Source: an uncultured Collinsella sp. (GTDB lineage Bacteria > Actinomycetota > Coriobacteriia > Coriobacteriales > Coriobacteriaceae). Taken from it: 6,356 bases of DNA. The DNA lies in assembly GCA_900550595.1 (NCBI GenBank), contig URTB01000082.1:1-6356 (forward strand), in the 5' to 3' direction. Both the position numbers and the translations under genes were made by a program. The notes below the pieces were generated by a model that was not told where the DNA came from, made no database searches, and saw only the letters and a program-made list of their open reading frames with translations. Of the stretch, positions 1 through 4,906 are shown one piece after another. The stretch's first letter is position 1. Each line of letters starts with the position of its first letter.

Positions 1-2
1 GC

Positions 3-347
3 TCCAACCGTGGCAAGACGGGGGACGATTCATTCTGCGCGAGCGATATCGACATTGCGCAGATGTGTCTTGCCATCGATGCCCGCACGCCGGTCGACGA
101 GCGCTCAGTGGAAAGCGGCCTGGGAATCTTCGAAGAACTCGGTTTCTGCCGCGTTTCGGGGTTTGACGATACGCGTCGCATCGCGATGGCGGAAAACCCC
201 GGTCGCGTGCAATTAAGCAGGTCAATTCGCTATTTGGAGGGCTTGCGCTCGCGCATGGAGTTCACGGCTTTTCGGAGCTGGGCACTCGATTCGTGCGCTT
301 CTGATATGCTAGCCAAAGTTAACCGCCCGATCGTACCGCGGGCCTAG
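3..347 (+). CDS. recJ: RecJ-like single-stranded-DNA exonuclease, C-terminal fragment (5' end outside window)
   Basis: This is an open frame with no stop from base 3 to the TAG at 345-347, so about 114 C-terminal residues of a longer protein are visible. The segment contains a helix-turn-helix-like stretch ending in GLGIFEELGFCRVSG, followed by a variable strand and then RVQLSRSIRYLEG. This pattern (conserved 'L-iF-elGf', then 'dL-S-ry-e') is what I know from the C-terminal domain of RecJ, the 5'-3' single-strand exonuclease of recombination and mismatch repair. The catalytic DHH and DHHA1 domains would lie upstream and cannot be checked. Position supports the call: recJ commonly sits just upstream of relA, often with apt between them, and apt is absent here. 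The residues after about 80 (EFTAFRSWALD and on) are a tail I cannot match. The frame is well supported; the name is an inference from a short, weakly conserved domain. Confidence 0.62.
   Translation, partial: SNRGKTGDDSFCASDIDIAQMCLAIDARTPVDERSVESGLGIFEELGFCRVSGFDDTRRIAMAENPGRVQLSRSIRYLEGLRSRMEFTAFRSWALDSCASDMLAKVNRPIVPRA
302..310 (+). promoter_or_regulatory. Weak candidate extended -10 promoter for rel
   Basis: TGATATGCT resembles an extended -10 element (TGn followed by TATGCT, four of six matches to TATAAT) about 50 bases before the rel start, inside the 3' end of the upstream gene. No convincing -35 hexamer lies 16-18 bases upstream. It could give rel some independent transcription, but a match this short may be chance. 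Confidence 0.2.
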
Positions 348-362
348 GGGAAGGGGACCTCG

Positions 363-2723
363 ATGGACGCCGCAGCCCGTACCGCCCATGATTCCACCCT
401 CCAGCCGTTTTCGGAGATGGAGCACTATAAGCATGCCGATGAGCTGCCGCCCGAGATTATGGCGGACAGCTACGACAAGCTGGAGCGTCTGTGCCTCAAA
501 TATATGAACGAGGACGACTTCTCCAAGGTGGAGCAGGCCTACTGCTTTGCTGCCGAGAAGCACTGCAACCAAAAGCGGCGCTCGGGTGAGATGTACATTA
601 ACCATCCCGTCGAGGTAGCTATCATTCTGGCTGACCTCAAGATGGACTGCGATGTGGTGTGCGCCGCGTTGCTGCACGATACCGTCGAGGACACCGAGAC
701 CTCGCTTGCCGATGTTTCGGGTCTGTTTGGCGAAACCGTGGCGGGGCTCGTCGACGGCGTGACCAAGCTCACCAACATTGAAGTCGACAGCATGGACGAG
801 AAGCAGGCGCTTACGCTGCGCAAGATGTTCCTCGCCATGTCCAAGGACATCCGCGTCATCATCGTCAAGCTCGCCGACCGCCTGCATAACATGCGCACGC
901 TTGCCGCTCTGCGCGAGGACCGCCGCCTGTTTAAGGCACGCGAGACCATGGACGTGTACGCGCCTTTGGCCGACCGCCTGGGTATGAGTTCAATCAAGTG
1001 GGAGCTCGAGGATCTGTCCTTTTTCTACTTGGAGCCCGATGCCTACCAGCGCATCTCGCGCATGGTATCCGAGTCGCGCGAGGTTCGCGAGCGTTATCTG
1101 GCCGAGACCATCAAGACGCTCACCGATGAGCTCAATCGCATTGGTCTTGAGGGCTTCCAGATCAACGGTCGTTCCAAGCACTATTGGTCCATCTATCAAA
1201 AGATGAAGCGCAAGGGCAAGGAGTTCTCCGAGATTTACGACCTGGTGGCGCTGCGCGTCATCACTCATTCGGTGCGCGATTGCTATTCCACGCTTGGTGC
1301 CGTGCATACCCTGTGGCATCCCATGCCCGGTCGTTTTAAAGACTATATCGCCATGCCCAAGGTCAATAACTACCAATCGCTTCACACGACGGTTATCGGC
1401 CCCACGGCCCGTCCGCTCGAGATTCAGATTCGAACCTACGAAATGCACGAGCAGGCCGAGTACGGCATCGCTGCCCACTGGCTGTATAAGAAGTCGGGCG
1501 GATCGTCTGCCTCCAAGACTAACGATGCGCAGCGTCTGGACGACCAGATCAACTGGCTCAAGCACTCACTCGACTGGGCGGCGTCTGACGAGATCACCGA
1601 TGCCAAGGAATACCTGCATTCGCTGAAGGTCGACTTGTTCGACCAGGAAATTTTTGTCTTTACGCCCAAGGGCGAGGTCATGGCGCTTCGTGCCGGCTCT
1701 ACACCGCTCGACTTTGCCTACGCCGTTCATACCGAGGTCGGTAACCACTGTGTCGGCGCCAAGATCAACGGTGCGGTGGCGCCGCTCACGCACGAGATCA
1801 AGACGGGTGACCGTGTCGAGATTCTGACTAACAAGAGCTCTAAGCCGTCGCGCGATTGGCTCAAGATCGTCAAGACACCTTCGGCCAAGTCAAAGATTCG
1901 CCGTTATTTCGCCGCCGCGACCAAGGACGACGACGCTGCCGCCGGCCGCGATATACTGGCCAAGGACCTGCGTAAGCGCGGGTATGGCATCTCTACGCCA
2001 CGATCCACGCGTGCGCTCAACGCCGTGGCGGAGCAGTTTAACTTCAAGCAGCTTGAGGACCTTTTTGCAGCCGTTGGCGCGGGCAAGGTTGCCCCGCGCG
2101 CTGTGGGCAATAAGGTCGAGCAAATCTTGGACCCCAAGCCCGAGGAACAGCTCACCAAGGCCGAGGCTATCGCCGAGGTCGTAAAGCAGCCTGCCCGCGG
2201 ATCCAACCGCAAGCCGCAAAAGCGCGGTAAGAGCGCCAGTAACGGCATTATCGTCAAGGGCGAGAGCAACAGCGGCCTGCTGGTCCGTCTGGCTCATTGC
2301 TGTAACCCCGTGACGGGCGACGACATCGTTGGCTTCATCACGCGCGGTCGTGGCGTTTCGGTGCATCGCGCCAACTGCCCCAACGTCAAGGGCCTTATGG
2401 AACATCCCGAGCGCATGATTGACGTAGAGTGGGATGGTGCTGCCGATACGCTTTTCCAGGTCGAGATTGTGGTCGAGTGCCTGGACCGCATGGGCCTGCT
2501 CAAGGACGTCACCATCGCCATTGGCGATGCAGGCGGCAATATTCTTTCCGCCGCCACCTCGACTAACCGCGAGGGTATTGCAACCCTGCGCTTTATGGTC
2601 GAAATTTCGGATGCGAGCGGCCTGGATCCGCTACTGGCATCCATTAGCAGCGTCGACTCGGTCTATGACGCACGCCGTTTGATGCCTGGCGAGGGTGGGG
2701 CTCAGCTCAAGCGTCGCGTATAG
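363..2723 (+). CDS. rel: Bifunctional (p)ppGpp synthetase/hydrolase, Rel/SpoT family
   Basis: This 786-residue cytosolic, ribosome-associating enzyme makes pppGpp/ppGpp from ATP and GTP/GDP and hydrolyses it again, setting the stringent response. The domain order is complete. The HD hydrolase (about 55-215) has R72, H81, H105-D106, E109-D110 and D172/N176, matching the Mn-binding set of characterised Rel. The synthetase (about 245-375) has the GRSKHYWSIYQKM motif, D293, the loop R324-F-K-D327 and E353. TGS spans about 427-490. A helical part and a basic linker (about 605-626) follow. The zinc-finger/RIS domain has H645-C646-C647, H668 and C672, and ACT spans about 697-777. The RxKD loop is typical of bifunctional enzymes, whereas synthetase-only RelA has ExDD. 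With both active sites intact, 'rel' fits better than 'relA'. The ATG at 363 follows AAGGGG (351-356) at good spacing. The gene starts 15 bases after the upstream stop, so co-transcription is likely. No frameshift or missing key residue was seen. Confidence 0.97.
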   Translation: MDAAARTAHDSTLQPFSEMEHYKHADELPPEIMADSYDKLERLCLKYMNEDDFSKVEQAYCFAAEKHCNQKRRSGEMYINHPVEVAIILADLKMDCDVVCAALLHDTVEDTETSLADVSGLFGETVAGLVDGVTKLTNIEVDSMDEKQALTLRKMFLAMSKDIRVIIVKLADRLHNMRTLAALREDRRLFKARETMDVYAPLADRLGMSSIKWELEDLSFFYLEPDAYQRISRMVSESREVRERYLAETIKTLTDELNRIGLEGFQINGRSKHYWSIYQKMKRKGKEFSEIYDLVALRVITHSVRDCYSTLGAVHTLWHPMPGRFKDYIAMPKVNNYQSLHTTVIGPTARPLEIQIRTYEMHEQAEYGIAAHWLYKKSGGSSASKTNDAQRLDDQINWLKHSLDWAASDEITDAKEYLHSLKVDLFDQEIFVFTPKGEVMALRAGSTPLDFAYAVHTEVGNHCVGAKINGAVAPLTHEIKTGDRVEILTNKSSKPSRDWLKIVKTPSAKSKIRRYFAAATKDDDAAAGRDILAKDLRKRGYGISTPRSTRALNAVAEQFNFKQLEDLFAAVGAGKVAPRAVGNKVEQILDPKPEEQLTKAEAIAEVVKQPARGSNRKPQKRGKSASNGIIVKGESNSGLLVRLAHCCNPVTGDDIVGFITRGRGVSVHRANCPNVKGLMEHPERMIDVEWDGAADTLFQVEIVVECLDRMGLLKDVTIAIGDAGGNILSAATSTNREGIATLRFMVEISDASGLDPLLASISSVDSVYDARRLMPGEGGAQLKRRV

Positions 2724-2757
2724 GCGTAACGAGCGCGCGACAGTAATGATATTGGCT

Positions 2758-2788
2758 ACGTTCGAGGCATCGTTTGGTGCCTCGACGT
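2758..2788 (+). promoter_or_regulatory. Stem-loop between rel and the hydrolase gene
   Basis: CGAGGCA (2763-2769) and TGCCTCG (2778-2784) form a perfect 7-bp stem around an 8-base loop. It extends by T2762-A2785 and, past one bulged T, by ACG/CGT, giving about 11 pairs. Only three T residues follow (2788-2790), so as an intrinsic terminator it is poor. It ends six bases before AAGGAGG (2795-2801), the ribosome binding site of the next gene. It may be a weak attenuator or an RNA-stability or processing element in a rel-hydrolase transcript. The structure is visible; the role is inferred. Confidence 0.45.
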
Positions 2789-2809
2789 TTATAGAAGGAG
2801 GGCGCACGC

Positions 2810-3493
2810 ATGGACGCTGCGGCTTTGGACTTAACCCCTCGGGGCACGGCTTCGATTGAGGCGCTTGTAAACGGCCCCATCCAGACCAACAGTTACGCCG
2901 TTATTTCGAGTGGCGAATGCTTGATTATCGATCCCGCTTGGGAAGGCGAAGGCCTCGTTGCGCATATCCGAGCCGAACGTCCTGATGTGCAAGTGCTCGG
3001 TTCTGTCTGCACGCATGGTCATGCCGACCATGTTGGCGGTGTCGCTGGAGTTCGTGCCGCCGTTGGCGCTGACGCCCTGTACGAACTGTGCGGCAAGGAC
3101 GCAGCTGTGCCGCATGCGAACATCGAGGAACAGCGAGCTATGTGGGGCATTGAGACGCCTGACCCCGGGGAGCCGACGCGCCTGCTCGCCGAAGGCGATG
3201 CTATCGAGGTGGGCGATATCTGCCTGCAGGTGATCGAGACGCCAGGTCATACGCCGGGCGGGATCGTCTTGTTTGCTGCCACCGAGCAGGGGAACATTGC
3301 CTTTGTGGGCGACACACTATTCCCGGGCAGCCACGGCCGCACCGATCTTTCTGGAGGAGACGAGGCGGCGATTCTGCGCTCGCTCTCCAAGCTCGCCCGG
3401 CTTCTCCCGCCCGATACCGTTTGCCTAACCGGCCATGGCGATTCGACCACTGTGGCACGCGAGCTTATGCGGAACCCTTTCATGCAGGTGTAG
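2810..3493 (+). CDS. Metallo-beta-lactamase-fold hydrolase, glyoxalase II-like
   Basis: This 227-residue protein has no signal peptide or membrane segment, so it is probably cytosolic. It shows the full metal-binding set of the metallo-beta-lactamase fold: T68-H-G-H-A-D-H74 (H69, H71, D73, H74), H147 in ETPGHTPGG, D168 in FVGDTLF and H209 in LTGHGD. The FPGSHGRTDL segment after D168 and the closing TGHG...RNPFM are typical of small stand-alone glyoxalase II-like proteins (YcbL/YqgX type), which hydrolyse thioesters such as S-lactoylglutathione. The length matches that group, which lacks the long C-terminal substrate-binding domain of classical GloB. The true substrate is not shown by sequence, and many relatives remain uncharacterised. 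The ATG at 2810 is set by AAGGAGG (2795-2801), eight bases upstream of the start after counting the final G. The gene lies 86 bases after rel, probably in the same transcript. In many bacteria dtd and such a hydrolase follow rel; dtd is absent from this position. Confidence 0.88.
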   Translation: MDAAALDLTPRGTASIEALVNGPIQTNSYAVISSGECLIIDPAWEGEGLVAHIRAERPDVQVLGSVCTHGHADHVGGVAGVRAAVGADALYELCGKDAAVPHANIEEQRAMWGIETPDPGEPTRLLAEGDAIEVGDICLQVIETPGHTPGGIVLFAATEQGNIAFVGDTLFPGSHGRTDLSGGDEAAILRSLSKLARLLPPDTVCLTGHGDSTTVARELMRNPFMQV

Positions 3494-3503
3494 CTTTATA
3501 GTC

Positions 3504-3546
3504 AGCTTCCGAAGCACGAGGAACGTCCAAACGTCAAGCTATTTTT
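3504..3546 (+). terminator. Weak candidate terminator after the hydrolase gene
   Basis: AGCTT (3504-3508) can pair with AAGCT (3536-3540), enclosing a small inner hairpin ACGT-CCAA-ACGT (3523-3534), and is followed by ATTTTT (3541-3546). The T tract fits Rho-independent termination, but the outer stem is only five pairs and the loop is long. This is a tentative call; transcription may also read through into the aldolase gene. Confidence 0.28.
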
Positions 3547-3599
3547 CCCCAACGGGTCGATTCCGTAGGGCAAACGGTCAAAAAAAGTCTGTTTGGACG
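3524..3599. repeat. Pair of 9-bp inverted repeats upstream of the aldolase promoter
   Basis: CGTCCAAAC (3524-3532) is the exact reverse complement of GTTTGGACG (3591-3599), with 58 bases between the arms. Inside that interval a smaller imperfect stem (CCC-A-ACGG, 3548-3555, with CCGT-A-GGG, 3563-3570) and an A7 tract (3580-3586) are also present. The T run comes before and the A run after this small stem, so it is not a + strand intrinsic terminator. Possible uses are paired protein binding sites or an upstream promoter element; none can be shown from sequence. Confidence 0.35.
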
Positions 3600-3602
3600 A
3601 TA

Positions 3603-3623
3603 TTCGTGAACAAACGAACGTTT
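3603..3623. promoter_or_regulatory. Candidate operator: two overlapping inverted repeats upstream of the aldolase gene
   Basis: TTCGT (3603-3607) pairs with ACGAA (3614-3618) across six bases. Overlapping it, AAACG (3612-3616) pairs with CGTTT (3619-3623) across two bases. Both lie at or just upstream of the -35 region of the promoter inferred for the aldolase gene, a common place for repressor or activator binding. The arms are only five bases long, so chance is a real possibility, and no specific regulator can be named. Confidence 0.3.
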
Positions 3624-3648
3624 ATGCTCGGGTACGCCGTGGTAAAAT
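3620..3648 (+). promoter_or_regulatory. Predicted promoter of the aldolase gene (extended -10)
   Basis: TAAAAT (3643-3648) matches five of six bases of the sigma-70 -10 consensus and is preceded by TGG (3640-3642), forming an extended -10 element. The -35 region is weak: GTTTAT (3620-3625) at 17-base spacing or TTTATG at 16. Transcription would begin near 3655, giving a leader of about 35 bases that contains the strong Shine-Dalgarno AGGAGG. An extended -10 often compensates for a poor -35. Confidence 0.6.
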
Positions 3649-3674
3649 CTCAGGCGTTATCGGAGCAACCTTAC

Positions 3675-3680
3675 AGGAGG
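3675..3680 (+). promoter_or_regulatory. Ribosome binding site that fixes the aldolase start
   Basis: AGGAGG lies eight bases before the ATG at 3689. The reading frame stays open 32 codons further upstream to a TTG at 3593, but that stretch has no comparable site and contains the predicted promoter. The family's N-terminus also begins near MLVNAADMLKKA, so 3689 is the start. Confidence 0.85.
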
Positions 3681-3688
3681 TTTCTTTT

Positions 3689-4555
3689 ATGCTCGTCAAC
3701 GCAGCAGACATGCTCAAGAAGGCCGAGGCCGGCAAGTACGCTCTCGGTGCCTTCAACACCAACAACCTCGAGTGGACCCTGGCTATTCTCCAGGCCGCCG
3801 AGGAGGCCAAGTCTCCGCTGATCCTTCAGTGCACCGCTGGTGCCGCTAAGTGGATGGGCGGTTTCAAGGTCTGCGCCGACATGGTCAAGGCTGCCGTCGA
3901 GGCCACGGGCGTTACCGTTCCCGTCGCCCTTCACCTCGATCACGGTTCTTACGAGGACTGCTTCAAGTGCATCGAGGCCGGCTTCACGTCCATCATGTAT
4001 GACGGCTCTCACGAGGAGACCTTCCAGCTTAACCTCGACCGCACCAAGGAGCTCGTTGAGCTTGCCCACTCCAAGGGCATGTCCATCGAGGCCGAGGTCG
4101 GCGGCATCGGCGGCACCGAGGACGGCGTGACCTCCAACGGCGAGCTCGCTGACCCTGCTGAGTGCAAGCAGATTGCTGACCTGGGCGTCGACTTCCTCGC
4201 CTGCGGCATCGGCAACATCCACGGCGTGTATCCCGCCGACTGGGCTGGCCTTTCCTTCGAGCGTCTGGGCGAGATCAAGGCTCAGACCGGCGACCTGCCC
4301 CTCGTTCTGCACGGTGGTACCGGCATCCCCGAGGATCAGATCAAGAAGGCCATCTCCCTGGGCATCTCCAAGATCAACGTCAACACCGACCTGCAGCTCG
4401 TCTTCGCCAAGGGCGTCCGCGAGTACATCGAGGCTGGCAAGGATCAGCAGGGCAAGGGCTTTGATCCCCGCAAGCTCCTCAAGCCTGGTCGCGACAACAT
4501 CGTTGCCCGCACCAAGGAGCTCATGGAGGAGTTTGGCTCCGTCAACAAGGCGTAA
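3689..4555 (+). CDS. fba: Class II fructose-1,6-bisphosphate aldolase
   Basis: This 288-residue zinc-dependent aldolase reversibly splits fructose-1,6-bisphosphate into dihydroxyacetone phosphate and glyceraldehyde-3-phosphate in cytosolic glycolysis and gluconeogenesis. The TIM-barrel signature runs in order: GAFNTNNLEWT near the N-terminus, then HLDHG (82-86) with catalytic D84 and zinc ligand H85. Next come the SIMYDGSH phosphate/loop region (101-108), IEAEVGGIGG (133-142) with the conserved acids E134/E136, GNIHG with zinc ligand H178, LHGGTG with zinc ligand H208, and NVNTD (230-234). The length suits the short bacterial FbaA group. Tagatose- or ketose-bisphosphate aldolases (GatY/KbaY) share the fold and most motifs. 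No tagatose or galactitol genes are near and codon use is highly biased (GCC, AAG, CTC, GAG, ATC dominate), both favouring the glycolytic enzyme. It appears to be a single-gene transcript with its own promoter, followed at once by a large stem-loop. Confidence 0.95.
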   Translation: MLVNAADMLKKAEAGKYALGAFNTNNLEWTLAILQAAEEAKSPLILQCTAGAAKWMGGFKVCADMVKAAVEATGVTVPVALHLDHGSYEDCFKCIEAGFTSIMYDGSHEETFQLNLDRTKELVELAHSKGMSIEAEVGGIGGTEDGVTSNGELADPAECKQIADLGVDFLACGIGNIHGVYPADWAGLSFERLGEIKAQTGDLPLVLHGGTGIPEDQIKKAISLGISKINVNTDLQLVFAKGVREYIEAGKDQQGKGFDPRKLLKPGRDNIVARTKELMEEFGSVNKA

Positions 4556-4686
4556 GTAGCGGTTTAACTTCCCGCCGGAGGCCCCGTTTCCCCTACGCTG
4601 TTTCCCTCGCGCTCACCTGGCTTCGCCAGAAGTCGCGCGACGGAATCAGCTCCGGGGAAACGGGGCCTCCTTTGTTAACTCGCTAC
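4556..4686 (+). terminator. Very long stem-loop, probable terminator of the aldolase transcript
   Basis: The core is a perfect 17-bp inverted repeat: GGAGGCCCCGTTTCCCC (4577-4593) with its exact complement at 4654-4670. Inside it, further nested pairs continue: GCTG-t-TTCC (4597-4605) with GGAA-t-CAGC (4642-4650), TCGCGC (4607-4612) with GCGCGA (4635-4640), and CTGGC (4617-4621) with GCCAG (4625-4629) around a TTC loop. Outside it, a 13-base arm (4556-4568) pairs with 4674-4686 with two mismatches. The outermost base directly follows the aldolase stop codon (4553-4555). TTTGTT follows the core stem, a modest T tract, so a terminator is the likeliest role. The structure is much longer than an ordinary terminator and may have arisen from an inserted palindromic repeat. 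Confidence 0.8.
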
Positions 4687-4704
4687 AGGGTTACTGGGCT
4701 AAAT
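4617..4704 (+). repeat. Direct repeat, copy 1 (right half of the long palindrome plus tail)
   Basis: This stretch runs from CTGGCTTCGCCAG through the right arm of the long stem to the tail CAGGGTTACTGGGCT (4686-4700) and AAAT. It matches 4713-4798 at roughly 80% identity by eye, with small indels. The tail is outside the stem, so the repeated unit is larger than the hairpin. Confidence 0.8.
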
Positions 4705-4712
4705 AATTTGCC

Positions 4713-4798
4713 CTGGCTTCGCCAGATGTCGCCCCAAGGAAACAGTTCCGGGGGACGGGGCTTCCTTCGTTTAACGCCGCAGGGTTACTGGGCTGAAT
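4713..4798 (+). repeat. Direct repeat, copy 2 (truncated, diverged)
   Basis: It starts with the same CTGGCTTCGCCAG (4713-4725) and ends with the same CAGGGTTACTGGGCT (4780-4794) plus GAAT. It lacks the left arm seen at 4556-4616, so it cannot form the long stem. It keeps smaller hairpins: the CTGGC/GCCAG stem, and CCCC-aa-GGAA (4732-4741) with TTCC-GGGG (4746-4753). A CGGGGCTTCCTTCGTTT stretch matches the terminator end of copy 1. It looks like a tandem duplication or a second insertion that lost one half. Confidence 0.8.
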
Positions 4799-4842
4799 TC
4801 ATTTTTAACAGGTACCGTTTATCGGTGTTGATGGTTCCTTTA

Positions 4843-4871
4843 TTGGGGCTTTCTTTTTATCTCGCTACAAT
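4843..4871 (+). promoter_or_regulatory. Predicted sigma-70 promoter of the transglutaminase-like gene
   Basis: TTGGGG (4843-4848) and TACAAT (4866-4871) are separated by exactly 17 bases, with a T-rich spacer. The -10 matches five of six consensus bases and the -35 matches the key TTG. Transcription would start near 4878, leaving a short leader of about 29 bases before the ATG at 4907. Confidence 0.65.
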
Positions 4872-4895
4872 GGGCTTCAGGCGTTCTAGTGACTT

Positions 4896-4899
4896 GGAG
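4896..4899 (+). promoter_or_regulatory. Ribosome binding site that decides the transglutaminase-like start
   Basis: GGAG ends seven bases before ATG 4907. An in-frame GTG at 4889 lies upstream of this site and would have no ribosome binding site of its own, so 4907 is preferred. The choice changes the product by only six residues. Confidence 0.7.
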
Positions 4900-4906
4900 T
4901 TTTGGT

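Noticed and set aside
309..887. 192-codon open frame on the - strand over the start of rel
   Set aside because: It is antisense to a clear rel gene. Long antisense frames are expected opposite GC-biased codons, and the product has no recognisable motif.
3548..3570. Small hairpin CCC-A-ACGG / CCGT-A-GGG as a terminator of the hydrolase gene
   Set aside because: The T run precedes the stem and the A run follows it, the wrong order for a + strand intrinsic terminator, and no gene on the - strand needs one.
3593..3688. 32-codon N-terminal extension of the aldolase from a TTG start
   Set aside because: It has no ribosome binding site and contains the predicted promoter. The ATG at 3689 has AGGAGG at ideal spacing and matches the family's usual N-terminus.
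3671..4312. 213-codon open frame on the - strand over the aldolase gene
   Set aside because: It is a shadow of the strongly codon-biased aldolase gene, with low-complexity leucine/glycine/alanine-rich content and no start signal.
4556..4798. CRISPR array or riboswitch as an explanation for the repeats after the aldolase
   Set aside because: There are only two copies, diverged, about 86-88 bases long with almost no spacer, which is not CRISPR-like. The long simple stem does not match a riboswitch class I know and lies downstream of a stop codon.
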